The position numbers and the translations under genes are program-made. The notes beneath the pieces are model-generated. The model saw nothing but the letters and a program-made list of their open reading frames with translations. It did not search any database and had not been told where the DNA came from. Below are positions 1 through 8,215 of a stretch of 19,376 bases of DNA, one piece after another; position 1 is the first letter of the stretch; every line of letters begins with the position of its first letter. Source of the stretch: a bacterium (GTDB lineage: Bacteria > UBP15 > UBA6099 > JAJRTR01); contig JAJRTR010000056.1 in assembly GCA_024278215.1 (NCBI GenBank), positions 1 to 19,376 of the forward strand, read 5' to 3'.

Positions 1-1465
1 ACAACAGCTTTCCGAGATCGGCCTTTTCAAGTTTCGAATATCGCGTTCTGAGCGTTATGTCGAGCTGCCTGAAAACTGAAGAGTACGAGTTGATGAGTTG
101 CCTTTGGGCAATGCTTATTTTTTTTATTCCACTGAACGGGTCGAGCAGTTCGTTAGCCAGTTGCTGATATTCGCCGTGCAATTGTGAAGCGATGTGAAGC
201 AACGTCTTGTGGTCGATGCCCGCTGCTCCGGCAAGCAGGTTGTCCCTGAAATCGGCTGCAATCCGCATATTTCTGTTTCTTGCCGCCTCTGAATATGCCG
301 GGGCGTCTTTATTGAAGGCGGCAGTGAACGGGTCTGTAAAACCAGGCGGCAGATCAAGCAGTTTTTGGATTGTTTCGACGGGTTTCAAGCGGGCCGATGA
401 TGTGGCCGTGTCTGAAGGAAACAGGATGTTCGTTCTCTTAACATAATCGACGTAACTCCATTCGGAGCCGAACTTTTCATCGAGCATACGGCCGTAGTCG
501 GCAAGCCATGCGGGTGGCGCGACAAATTCCGGGCACCGGGCGGTTTGGGAGTTCTGCTTGCCTGCCATACAGTATGCCGCCGCGCGCAGGGCGTTGCGCC
601 GGGAGATTGTCCACACTGCCTGCGGGGACATCATATCTGTTCCGAGGCCGGCTTCAGAAGCCGCTTTCGCTATATCTTCCGAAATCGAAATGATCATGTC
701 CGGCGCGGGCTGTTCTCCGCTGTCGCGCGTGATCTCCATCTTCATGAGGGGGCCGGACAGGTCTGCATCGAGCGCAGTCTGTGCCTTGCCGCCGAGGGCC
801 CTGTCGCCGAAAGTATTTTTCGCGAATCTCTCGTAAGCGTATACCGATGCCGACACGAGCGCGTTGCTGACTGTTTCAGCCTGCCGCGCATCTTCGTCCG
901 GCACGTAAGCGAAGTCAAAAAACAGTTCAGGCGCCACAATATTTTTTATAATAGTCACATCCAGGTCACCCGGCAGCACATCGCGTTTTTCTATTATGCC
1001 ATGGTCGATCACACCAGCGAAAACCGCCGCTTCGAGATTCGTCTCGGGAGAAACAACAACCTTGTTTTCACCTGAATCGACCGGCGGCGCAATCGCGGAA
1101 AGCAGTGGTTCACCTTCTGCCGTTTCGACCCGCACAATAAGATTTCGCTCGCCCGCAGGGACGCCCTCGAGCCTGAAGACGCCGTTTTTAAGCTGCGCGG
1201 CCGGCACCTGCGTGAGCGGCGCGAGTCCCGTTCCGTCGGGCTGCACACGATACAACCGCACGACAGCGCCGGCTTTCAACTGCGCGACATTGCCCGCTTC
1301 CGCGAGTTCCAGCCCGAAACCCGTAAATGCGTCGATCCTGCCGGTGACGACACCTTCGGGCGCGCCCGCTCTACCCTGGTCCTTTTTCCCGCCGCCGCAG
1401 CCGCCGGCAACAAGCACGAAGCCCAGTATAATGACAATCAGAATGATTATTTTGTACTTTCTCAT
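1..1465 (-). CDS. Putative lipoprotein of unknown function (3' end beyond the window)
   Basis: An uninterrupted minus-strand reading frame begins at the ATG at 1465 and runs off the left edge, so only the first 488 residues are seen. The start is preceded by a GGGGAAG ribosome-binding site. Residues 5-18 are strongly hydrophobic and are followed by LVAGGC, a slightly relaxed lipobox, so the protein is probably lipid-anchored at about Cys21. Residues 35-110 (VTGRIDAF..., then FRLEGVPAGERNLIVRV) resemble a small beta-sandwich of the carboxypeptidase-regulatory type, common in surface lipoproteins. The remainder, rich in acidic and helical segments with a few Cys, I do not recognise. It is separated by 184 bp from the upstream GH2-like gene on the same strand and could be cotranscribed with it. 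Function unknown; the reading frame itself is secure. Confidence 0.8.
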   Translation of the reverse strand, partial: MRKYKIIILIVIILGFVLVAGGCGGGKKDQGRAGAPEGVVTGRIDAFTGFGLELAEAGNVAQLKAGAVVRLYRVQPDGTGLAPLTQVPAAQLKNGVFRLEGVPAGERNLIVRVETAEGEPLLSAIAPPVDSGENKVVVSPETNLEAAVFAGVIDHGIIEKRDVLPGDLDVTIIKNIVAPELFFDFAYVPDEDARQAETVSNALVSASVYAYERFAKNTFGDRALGGKAQTALDADLSGPLMKMEITRDSGEQPAPDMIISISEDIAKAASEAGLGTDMMSPQAVWTISRRNALRAAAYCMAGKQNSQTARCPEFVAPPAWLADYGRMLDEKFGSEWSYVDYVKRTNILFPSDTATSSARLKPVETIQKLLDLPPGFTDPFTAAFNKDAPAYSEAARNRNMRIAADFRDNLLAGAAGIDHKTLLHIASQLHGEYQQLANELLDPFSGIKKISIAQRQLINSYSSVFRQLDITLRTRYSKLEKADLGKLL

Positions 1466-1606
1466 TGCTTCCCCGTTTCCGGCGCAGCCGGATTGCCGTC
1501 CTTTTGTGATATGTCAGAATTCTAACTGAAGCTGTAAGAAAATCATAACTGTGAATGAAAAGAAGCTCACTACTGCCATGTCACACTTGTAAATGTGCGG
1601 GATGTG

Positions 1607-1628
1607 GGCGGGATCACCGCAGCCCGCC
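1607..1628. other. GC-rich hairpin between two minus-strand genes
   Basis: GGCGGG (1607-1612) pairs with CCCGCC (1623-1628) across a 10-base loop, 22 bases past the stop of the GH2-like gene. No U-tract follows in the minus direction, so a classical intrinsic terminator is doubtful. It may be an attenuator or an mRNA end-protecting stem. The rest of 1466-1649 shows nothing else I can name. Confidence 0.3.
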
Positions 1629-1649
1629 GGATCATATTATTGATAACCG

Positions 1650-4100
1650 CTATAACATGCCTGAATTTATGAGATGAATGATAGTGGCCGCCACGGTACA
1701 GACTGCAATATTCGACGCGACGAGAAGGGTGGCGGCGGCAATGGGAGACAGTCCGAATACTCGCGAAATAATATTATGTTGAAGATATATTTCCCAGATC
1801 ATTATTGCGCCGACAATCACGGGAGCGCCGAACGGAAGGAACGGAATCACAATATACAGGGGCCGCAGGGCCACGCATCTGCTGAGCAGTTCGAACACTC
1901 GCAGGGGTTCCCCCCCGGTGAAGATCGACACGATGAGTGAAACAAGCAGCAACCACCCCAGCTGCAATCCGAAAAACACGGCGAAGGACGACCGGTAGGA
2001 GTGCATCCAGATATACACCGCGCTTCGAGCGGCGGCAGAGTAGCCTGTCGGATCGAGCACCGAATGCGGCGCGAGCGCGGAGAAGGCAAACGCGGCCGCC
2101 GCGGCACCCGCAAGCAGCATCGGGAGTCCGAAAAACAGCAGGTTTCCCGTCGTCCGGCCCGGTGCGTCGTCGGTGGCGGCGAGTTGTTCGGGCTCGACGA
2201 AAGCAGGCCACAGCAATCCGTATCCCGCCCATACCATATATAACGGCACAAGCAGCATCAGCAGTACGAGAAACTCTTTGCCGGGGAAAACAAAGCCGGT
2301 TATCGAGCGGCGGCGGCTGAGCGGCTCGCCTGAAAGGCCGGCGATATGCTCGTAGGCGAGTTTGGGTTCGCGCTGCGATGTAAGCAACCCCGAGAAGACG
2401 GTGTTGTTTTGCCCGCGGGGGTCCACAAGCGGGCCTTCGTAATCGGCGAACGAGTCCAGGAACCACCCTGCCGCCGCCCTGCTCCGGCCAAGCAATCTGT
2501 CTATGGTCAGAATCGTATTTGTCTGATCTGTTTCCGAGTCTTTGATATTTATCTCACCGGTGTTTCCGGGTATACCCTGCGCGCCGTAGTCCACGACGAT
2601 AGTCTGTTTCGCGCCCGGCGCATATTCCCTCGAGATTCCGCCGACTGATTTTTCCTGAGCCCGCGCACTTTTTCCGAACATGTTTATCGTATTGAAATCA
2701 CTTGCCGGGTGAGATATGTAGCCGGTGCCCCGCGCGGCGATATAGACGGGTCTGGTGCCGTCCAGTGAGCGGATGAGTTCCGTGAGGCGTGCTGTAGTGC
2801 CGAAAGACAGGTTGCCGGCATCGCCCGGAGCGACTGAGAGCCCCCAGGCGACAATCGAAGGCCGGTTCCTGTCGCGCAGGATCATGCGCCGTATCCGGTC
2901 CTCGACCTCATCGACGTAGCTGCCGCCCGCGCCGAGCCATTCGTATGCCGGTACCGGGAATTCCTCGACAACGAACAGTCCGCGCCGGTCGCATTCGTCC
3001 AGCATCGCCGGGTGGACCGGATGCGCGAAACGAACGGCGTTGAACCCGGCGGTTTCGATTCTGTCGAGATCGGTTTTCAGGGTGTCGACATTGACGACCG
3101 GCCCCCTGCCGCCGGGCATCTGCTCGCGCCATGTCACGCCCCGCAGTTTCGGCGGATTATCGTTCGAGCCACGGTTGCCGGCGGCGGCATTCCGGCCCTG
3201 CACGATTCCGAATTTCGCGGCTATGCCGTCTGCCGTGCCTGTAAGCCGGATGGCGACAAGAGACACGACATACAGTTCGGGTGTCCGGGGTGTCCAGGCG
3301 ATTACGGGCGACACATCGCCCTCCCACGTCACATTGCCCGAACCGTCTTCGTTCCAGGTGATCCCGGCATCGAACGTCATGACATGTGCACCTTCGGCAT
3401 TCTGTATCTTGCCGAAAACCATGACTTGCGAGCTGGTGTCGGAATCCAGCGCGGCCGAGACGATTATCGTCGCTGTCGCGCCTCGAATGGAAAGTGTCTG
3501 AACCCGAACATCTCTGAACCGCAGATCTTTTCGCAGTTCGAGATAAGCTTCCCTGTAGATGCCGCCGAAATTCTTTTCGTCACCGGGCGGCTCGAGACCG
3601 GGGATTGTCCTGCTGTTGTCGAGCGAAACTTCGATGACGCTCTTCTTCTCGTAATCGACAAAATCAGTTATATCCATCTCGAGCGGCGTGTATCTCGAGA
3701 AACCGCTGGATACGAGTTCCCCGTTGACGCGGACCTCCGAGTAACCGGCGAGCCCGCCGAAACAGACGAATGTGCGACCGTCACGCCAGTCGTCGGGAAA
3801 CTCGAATTCGAGGCTGTACAGTGATTTTCCCACATAGTTTTCGAGGCCGGGAATAGAATTCCAAGCATGAGGCACCACGACTGTATGCCACCCGTTATCC
3901 TGCCCGGTGCGGAACCGCCATTTACCGTTAAGCCAGAGTTGTTTGCGGAAAGGATTGGGCGGCGGCTCTACCGGCTCGAACAAAACCGGCGCACTTTTAT
4001 AGTCGGGCCTGACGGTGTTGCCCGGCGCTGTTAGAAAAAGCAGTCCGGCCATAGCCGCGAGCACCAGCAATGCAAGGCCATATTGAGGCGATCTGGTCAT
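1650..4100 (-). CDS. GH2-like membrane-anchored protein, probable catalytically dead glycosidase, with polytopic C-terminal domain
   Basis: 816 residues. An N-terminal signal anchor (residues 8-25) precedes a GH2 sugar-binding jelly roll (about 50-190, with WLNGKWRFR and VVVPHAWN motifs), an Ig-like domain (about 195-300) and a beta-galactosidase-type TIM barrel (about 305-585). The barrel shows the family hallmarks GFNAVRFAHPVHPAMLDECD and RDRNRPSIVAWGL. In active GH2 enzymes the segment after the conserved Trp reads W-x-L-x-N-E; here it is W419-G-L-S-V423-A424, so the Asn-Glu acid/base pair is missing. The nucleophile motif, normally E-[YF]-G, reads D504-Y-G. Residues 607-816 form about five hydrophobic helices, loosely reminiscent of Yip1-type domains, which GH2 enzymes normally lack. 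It probably binds glycans or serves as a cell-envelope scaffold rather than hydrolysing sugar. It is divergent from the peptidase gene at 4280. I see no clear Shine-Dalgarno before the ATG. Confidence 0.85.
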   Translation of the reverse strand: MTRSPQYGLALLVLAAMAGLLFLTAPGNTVRPDYKSAPVLFEPVEPPPNPFRKQLWLNGKWRFRTGQDNGWHTVVVPHAWNSIPGLENYVGKSLYSLEFEFPDDWRDGRTFVCFGGLAGYSEVRVNGELVSSGFSRYTPLEMDITDFVDYEKKSVIEVSLDNSRTIPGLEPPGDEKNFGGIYREAYLELRKDLRFRDVRVQTLSIRGATATIIVSAALDSDTSSQVMVFGKIQNAEGAHVMTFDAGITWNEDGSGNVTWEGDVSPVIAWTPRTPELYVVSLVAIRLTGTADGIAAKFGIVQGRNAAAGNRGSNDNPPKLRGVTWREQMPGGRGPVVNVDTLKTDLDRIETAGFNAVRFAHPVHPAMLDECDRRGLFVVEEFPVPAYEWLGAGGSYVDEVEDRIRRMILRDRNRPSIVAWGLSVAPGDAGNLSFGTTARLTELIRSLDGTRPVYIAARGTGYISHPASDFNTINMFGKSARAQEKSVGGISREYAPGAKQTIVVDYGAQGIPGNTGEINIKDSETDQTNTILTIDRLLGRSRAAAGWFLDSFADYEGPLVDPRGQNNTVFSGLLTSQREPKLAYEHIAGLSGEPLSRRRSITGFVFPGKEFLVLLMLLVPLYMVWAGYGLLWPAFVEPEQLAATDDAPGRTTGNLLFFGLPMLLAGAAAAAFAFSALAPHSVLDPTGYSAAARSAVYIWMHSYRSSFAVFFGLQLGWLLLVSLIVSIFTGGEPLRVFELLSRCVALRPLYIVIPFLPFGAPVIVGAIMIWEIYLQHNIISRVFGLSPIAAATLLVASNIAVCTVAATIIHLINSGML

Positions 4101-4155
4101 AAGACGGTAAAAGTATACAAAAAAAAACAGTGGGTGTATAGAAAAACAAACTTAT

Positions 4156-4204
4156 GAGCCAATCGCAGCCGACCGCGCCGCGAAAATAATTTTGCAAGCG
4201 GCTC
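4156..4204 (-). repeat. MITE-like palindromic element, copy A (49 bp)
   Basis: On the minus strand the element begins GAGCCGCTTGCAAAATT and ends GCGATTGGCTC, so its ends are inverted repeats (GAGCC/GGCTC and beyond). It is flanked on both sides by TTAT (4152-4155 and 4205-4208), which looks like a 4-bp target-site duplication. It shares GAGCCG-TTGCAAAATT and GGTCGGCTGC with the element at 8146-8208, and a related stretch at 8910-8950. It sits between the divergent GH2-like and peptidase genes, where it could affect either promoter. Confidence 0.6.
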
Positions 4205-4267
4205 TTATGTCCTGCCGCGTCGCATGTCCATTACAGGCTGAAAGCTGTTCCCGGCGCGATTTCAGGA

Positions 4268-4273
4268 TATAAT
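4268..4273 (+). promoter_or_regulatory. Consensus -10 box just upstream of the membrane peptidase gene
   Basis: A perfect TATAAT lies at 4268-4273, only 6 bases before the ATG at 4280. A transcript starting 6-8 bases downstream would begin at or next to that ATG. Either the mRNA is leaderless or translation starts at the in-frame ATG at 4295, preceded by GGGAAAAAAG. No good -35 hexamer is present (4245-4250 is CTGTTC). Confidence 0.35.
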
Positions 4274-4279
4274 TATTTT

Positions 4280-6646
4280 ATGGGAAAAAAGTTTATGCTT
4301 CTGTCTCTTCTGTGCATAGCCGCATCGGCGGTTGCCGGTGTCTTCATGGCCGCCACGCCCCTGCTGAACGTCATCGGTTATGAAAGCGGCGCGGCGGCAG
4401 CGATCTTCATTTCCGTTGTCGCGTGCATACTGGGGGTCGCGGCGGGAAGAGCCACGCGGACGGCGGACGATGCAGCCGCCGCGCCCGCTGTGCTTTCGGT
4501 CAACAGGGCATATATGCTAAGTCTTGCGGCGGGTTTCGCGTCGCTCGCGTCGCTCGCGTCGATTATCGCCGCAAAAACGTTCTTCTTCGACAAATGCAAT
4601 ATCGGAACCGGCTTCCCGATTTTCGCGTGGATAGCCGTTCCCACCCTGATCCACACAACAGCAGTGGGCGTTTTCCTTGGCCGCCGCTGCTCGAAACGAT
4701 GGACGGCCACCCTGCTTTTCGCGGCATACTTCCTGCTCTCGGCGGTCGCGACACTTATGGAGTTCCTTCTCGGGCAGCACCAGGTTGTGAACAACCTGAT
4801 TATCGGCGCTTTCACCATGACCGGCTTCAACGGCTGGGCGCTTGTCGTGCCCGATTCCTTCTATGTATATCGAATTCTTATTATGTTTTTTTCAGTTTTC
4901 TTCATCGGGCTTGCGATCCTTGCGCGACCCGGCGGCGGCGAACTCTCAAAAACGGACCATTTCATCGGCTGGCGCAACGTGGTCGTTCCGCTGGTCGTTT
5001 TTGTCGCATGTGTTGTTTTCGTGCCCGACCAGACAGGTTTCGGCTCGGGGCGCAGGACGCTCGACGCCGAACTGTCCGAAACGATCGACACGGGGAACGC
5101 GGTTATTCATTTCTCGCCGGGCGCTATGACACGCGACGAACGCCGCCGCGCCGCCGCATATACCGAATGGTGGCTGCTGCGGATTCGCGACGCTCTTGAT
5201 ATGGAGCAGCCGTGGAAAGTGCAGATATATCTTTACCGCGACAGCGACCAGATGGAACGCCATACCTGCGCGCGCGACTTCTATTTCGCGCAGCCCTGGA
5301 AACAGACGCTCCATATCGAGAAACGTTCTGTCGGCACTGAGATTATGAAACACGAACTCACACACGTCATGATGGGCGCATTCGGCAGCGGCATTTTCGG
5401 CACACCGTACAATATGGGCGCGGTGGAAGGCATAGCTGTGGCGGTAGAAGAAGACCTGTTCCGTGGGGCGGATTCGCAGGAAAAGTACGCCGCCGCGCTT
5501 CAGGCTCATGTGATAGCGCCGGGAACACAGACTATCAGCAACGCAGGCTTCGGCGCGACGACGATGTGGAAATCTTATGATATGGCCGGTGGATTCGTCG
5601 GATTCCTGCTCTACAGGTACGGTCCTGAAAAGTATGAGAAATATTACGCGCATACCGATGCGCAAAAGGCATACGGCAAAACGCTGGGCGGGTTGAATAA
5701 AGAATGGTACGACTGGCTCGCCGGGATCGAAGTCAGGCCCTATGTGCTGAAATATGTCGCACACAAGTATGACGACACGGCTTTTCCGGCTTTCTACAAG
5801 ACGAGATGTCCGCGTGTGGGCTCGCGCGAAAAGGAGGAAGAGAGTCCATATCGGAAAGTGGGCGCGCTGCGGGAGGAAAAGAAATACGACGAGGCGGCAG
5901 CGTTGTGCGGGGCCTATTATGCGAAGAACAACGACCCGGAGTGGCTTGTACGCAAAGCCCGGGCTCACAGGGAGGCAGGAGAATATCAAAAAATGGCCGC
6001 CGCCGCGCGGCAGGCGTCGAACGCGGAAAAGATTCAGCCGGGCACAAAGGGCCGGGCATACCTTCTCGAAGCATGGGCATACGCAAAACTCGGCGATTTC
6101 GCCGCCGCCGCCGATGCTCTCGAAGCGTTGAGCGAATACGGGGTTTATGAACCTGAATACACGGAGATCGCACTGAGAATCGCTCGCCGGAAGGGCACGA
6201 ACAGGATTCTGTTGTGCGCGTATCTGCACCGTGCATATTCAGATGCCGCATACGGGAAATTGCTGGAAACCGCCGCCGCGCTCGATCCTGATTTCGGTAT
6301 TATCTATCAGCAGGCGGCAGCGAGTATCGGGAAAGATACGTTCAGGAACATTGACGGATACCTTGAGCGGTTTTCGGAGCTTACGGAGAAATTCCTGAAA
6401 CTGAGCCCCGGCCTGAATGAAACGAAATACGATCTCTTACAACGACTCGGCACGGCATATCTCGATGCCCGCCGCTACGATGAAGCAGTCTCGACATTCA
6501 ATAGAATGACCGGATTCGCCGCCAGCGGCAAAGACGTTTACCAGGCCCGTGAACTTGCGGCCCGTGCGGCATTTGTTGGAGCGTACAACAGTGTCGAACC
6601 GCGCGCTGAAACGTCCCCTGGCGGCGTCGAAATTGACTCTCCTTGA
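4280..6646 (+). CDS. Polytopic membrane protein with peptidase-MA-like HExxH domain and TPR-like tail
   Basis: 788 residues. The N-terminal 250 residues hold about seven hydrophobic helices (for example residues 4-27, 33-55, 75-97, 108-130, 194-214 and 228-247). A soluble region follows with H358-E-L-T-H362 and a downstream glutamate in AVE383GIAVAVEED. This is the zinc-ligand pattern of gluzincin metallopeptidases of the peptidase-MA type: two His plus a Glu about 20 residues on, with the catalytic Glu at 359. Residues from about 510 to 770 are Ala/Tyr-rich helical pairs of TPR character (KKYDEAAALCGAYY, RRYDEAVSTFNRM). A membrane-anchored metalloprotease with a protein-binding tail is likely; the substrate is unknown. 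It is the only plus-strand gene before the NtrC-type regulator and diverges from the GH2-like gene, suggesting a possible joint role in the envelope. The start could also be ATG 4295. Confidence 0.8.
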   Translation: MGKKFMLLSLLCIAASAVAGVFMAATPLLNVIGYESGAAAAIFISVVACILGVAAGRATRTADDAAAAPAVLSVNRAYMLSLAAGFASLASLASIIAAKTFFFDKCNIGTGFPIFAWIAVPTLIHTTAVGVFLGRRCSKRWTATLLFAAYFLLSAVATLMEFLLGQHQVVNNLIIGAFTMTGFNGWALVVPDSFYVYRILIMFFSVFFIGLAILARPGGGELSKTDHFIGWRNVVVPLVVFVACVVFVPDQTGFGSGRRTLDAELSETIDTGNAVIHFSPGAMTRDERRRAAAYTEWWLLRIRDALDMEQPWKVQIYLYRDSDQMERHTCARDFYFAQPWKQTLHIEKRSVGTEIMKHELTHVMMGAFGSGIFGTPYNMGAVEGIAVAVEEDLFRGADSQEKYAAALQAHVIAPGTQTISNAGFGATTMWKSYDMAGGFVGFLLYRYGPEKYEKYYAHTDAQKAYGKTLGGLNKEWYDWLAGIEVRPYVLKYVAHKYDDTAFPAFYKTRCPRVGSREKEEESPYRKVGALREEKKYDEAAALCGAYYAKNNDPEWLVRKARAHREAGEYQKMAAAARQASNAEKIQPGTKGRAYLLEAWAYAKLGDFAAAADALEALSEYGVYEPEYTEIALRIARRKGTNRILLCAYLHRAYSDAAYGKLLETAAALDPDFGIIYQQAAASIGKDTFRNIDGYLERFSELTEKFLKLSPGLNETKYDLLQRLGTAYLDARRYDEAVSTFNRMTGFAASGKDVYQARELAARAAFVGAYNSVEPRAETSPGGVEIDSP

Positions 6647-6705
6647 GATGATTACGAAGAAGCGTAGATGCCGGCATTTAACCCCTTGACTTTGCATGGC
6701 ATGTG

Positions 6706-6738
6706 GTATTTTGCATCGCCACTGTTGTATTTTGCAAC
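6706..6738 (+). promoter_or_regulatory. Two direct copies of GTATTTTGCA spaced 21 bp, upstream of the NtrC-type gene
   Basis: GTATTTTGCA occurs at 6706-6715 and 6727-6736, exactly 21 bp (two helical turns) apart. The second copy lies within TGTTGTATTTTGCAAC (6723-6738). That 16-mer recurs unchanged at 8216-8231 ahead of the sigma-54 promoter. The flanks make CTGTTG (6722-6727)/CAACAG (6735-6740) an inverted repeat. This is probably an operator for the adjacent regulator, which would then be autoregulated. A TTGACT at 6686-6691 followed at 15 bp by TATTTT could be a housekeeping promoter overlapping the first copy, but the spacing is short. Confidence 0.5.
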
Positions 6739-6785
6739 AGTTGTGATATTATTGATATGAAAATATTGTGCGAGTTGAGCCGAAG

Positions 6786-8147
6786 ATGAGAAAAAATGCG
6801 CGATTACTGATAGTGGACGACGATGAGGTGGCACGGAAAAACCTGGCCAGGATATTAAAACGCAAAGGCTGCCGGATTTCTTCCGTAGCTTCCGGTGCTG
6901 AGGCTGTCGCGAAGCTTGGCAGGGAAAGTTTCGACCTGGTCCTGGCCGACCTGATTCTCGAGGAGGGCGTCAGTGGTCTTGATGTACTTGAAGCAGCGAA
7001 AAAGAGATGCCGCGACACGGAGGTTATCATCATTACCGGTTATGCCTCCGTGGAGACTGCTATCGGGGCGATGAAAAAAGGTGCGTATCACTATCTTCAG
7101 AAACCTTTTCGCGCTGAGGAAGTCAGACACCTTGCGGCACAGGCTCTGGAGAAGACAAGGTTGAGAAACCAGGTCAGAGAACTGGAAGAGGAAATACGGT
7201 CCGGCGCTCAAACGCATGACATTATAGGCAAAAGCAGAAAAATTCTTTCGATATTGGATTTGATCGAACAGGTGGCACCCACGGATGCCAATGTGATAAT
7301 TACAGGTGAATCGGGGACAGGCAAGGAACTGGTCGCCTCCGCCATACACAGGCAAAGCAGAAGGGCCGGGAAACACTTTCTGCCGATAAACTGCGCGTCT
7401 TTCACCGACGAGCTGCTGGCGAACGAGCTTTTCGGACATGAAAAGGATGCCTACACGGGGGCGACATCGTCGCGTGCCGGGCTGCTCGAGAGCGCCGACG
7501 GGGGCACGGTGTTTTTCTACGAAGTGGCTGAAATGCCTGTCCCGATGCAGGCCAAGCTGCTTCGCGTAATCCAGGAACGCGAGTTGATCCGTGTCGGCGG
7601 AAACCGTCACATTCCGATAGATGTGCGAATTATCGCAGCGACGAACAAAGACCTGAAAAAACATGTCGCCCAGGGTTTATTCCGCGAGGACCTTTATTAT
7701 CGCCTCAATGTGATCCACCTCCACATGCCCGCGCTGGCCGAGCACAAGGAAGACATACCGCTCCTTGCCTCCTATCTCCTCGAGCAGATACTAAAACAGA
7801 TGGATAAGCCGGTGAAAGGGTTTTCGGATGAGGCGATGAAAATATTGAAGGGGTACGATTATCCGGGCAATGTGAGAGAACTGGAGAATATTATAGAGAG
7901 GGCTGCCGCGCTGTGCCGCACGGATGTGATAGATACAGATGTTCTGCCGGATGATCTCAAGGGTGTGGCGATATACAGATATGATACGGAAAAGCACGGC
8001 ATGAAAAGCATGAAAGAGATCGAAAAAGAGTATATCCGCTGGGTTTTGAACCAGGTCGGCCATAACAAATCCCGTGCCGCCAAAATTCTTGGAATCGACA
8101 GGGCGTCTTTATACCGGAAGCTGAAAAACTATGAAATAGGCGATTGA
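6786..8147 (+). CDS. NtrC-type sigma-54-dependent response regulator with atypical ATPase motifs
   Basis: 453 residues from ATG 6786; a GTG at 6768 would add six residues but has no better ribosome-binding site. Order: receiver domain (residues 5-120, acidic triad DDD 10-12, phospho-acceptor D55, then ITGYAS and QKPF), linker helix, AAA+ sigma-54 activation domain (about 145-380) and a Fis-type helix-turn-helix (about 405-450, NKSRAAKILGIDRASLYRK). Walker A is canonical (G174-ESGTGKE) and the arginine-finger region FREDLYYRLNV is intact. Two key motifs are changed. The sigma-54 contact loop GAFTGA reads D221-AYTGA, and Walker B, normally LFLDE, reads VFFY245E. Each differs from consensus by what could be a single base. 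It probably controls the sigma-54 promoters at 8367-8415; whether it still hydrolyses ATP normally is open. Its stop codon overlaps a MITE-like element. Confidence 0.93.
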   Translation: MRKNARLLIVDDDEVARKNLARILKRKGCRISSVASGAEAVAKLGRESFDLVLADLILEEGVSGLDVLEAAKKRCRDTEVIIITGYASVETAIGAMKKGAYHYLQKPFRAEEVRHLAAQALEKTRLRNQVRELEEEIRSGAQTHDIIGKSRKILSILDLIEQVAPTDANVIITGESGTGKELVASAIHRQSRRAGKHFLPINCASFTDELLANELFGHEKDAYTGATSSRAGLLESADGGTVFFYEVAEMPVPMQAKLLRVIQERELIRVGGNRHIPIDVRIIAATNKDLKKHVAQGLFREDLYYRLNVIHLHMPALAEHKEDIPLLASYLLEQILKQMDKPVKGFSDEAMKILKGYDYPGNVRELENIIERAAALCRTDVIDTDVLPDDLKGVAIYRYDTEKHGMKSMKEIEKEYIRWVLNQVGHNKSRAAKILGIDRASLYRKLKNYEIGD

Positions 8148-8208
8148 GCCGATTGCAAAATTCCGATTCTGCCGTGGTCGGCTGCAAACATAATTCTGCG
8201 ATCGGCTC
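8146..8208 (+). repeat. MITE-like palindromic element, copy B (63 bp), inserted in a stop codon
   Basis: The element starts GAGCCGATTGC (8146-8156) and ends GCGATCGGCTC (8198-8208), 10 of 11 bases inverted. It is flanked by GATT on both sides (8142-8145 and 8209-8212), a probable 4-bp target duplication. The TGA stop of the NtrC-type gene takes its T from the flank and GA from the element. Removing the element plus one GATT gives GGC GAT TAA, so the protein would end at the same residue. An internal GGTCGGCTGC is shared with copy A. Confidence 0.6.
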
Positions 8209-8215
8209 GATTAAG

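Noticed and set aside
3012-3824. 270-residue open frame on the plus strand inside the GH2-like gene
   Set aside because: Antisense shadow of a gene with clear family motifs; no recognisable motif of its own.
4946-6229. 427-residue open frame on the minus strand
   Set aside because: It lies wholly inside the membrane-peptidase gene, has no ribosome-binding site, and its composition (many His/Arg/Cys) is typical of an antisense frame in GC-rich coding DNA.
6698-6717. Sigma-54 promoter upstream of the NtrC-type gene (TGGCAT...TTGCAT)
   Set aside because: The GG and GC are 15 bases apart instead of 12, which RpoN does not tolerate.
6855-7664. 269-residue minus-strand frame inside the NtrC-type gene
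   Set aside because: The sense strand encodes an unmistakable receiver and AAA+ domain; the antisense frame has no domain-like pattern.
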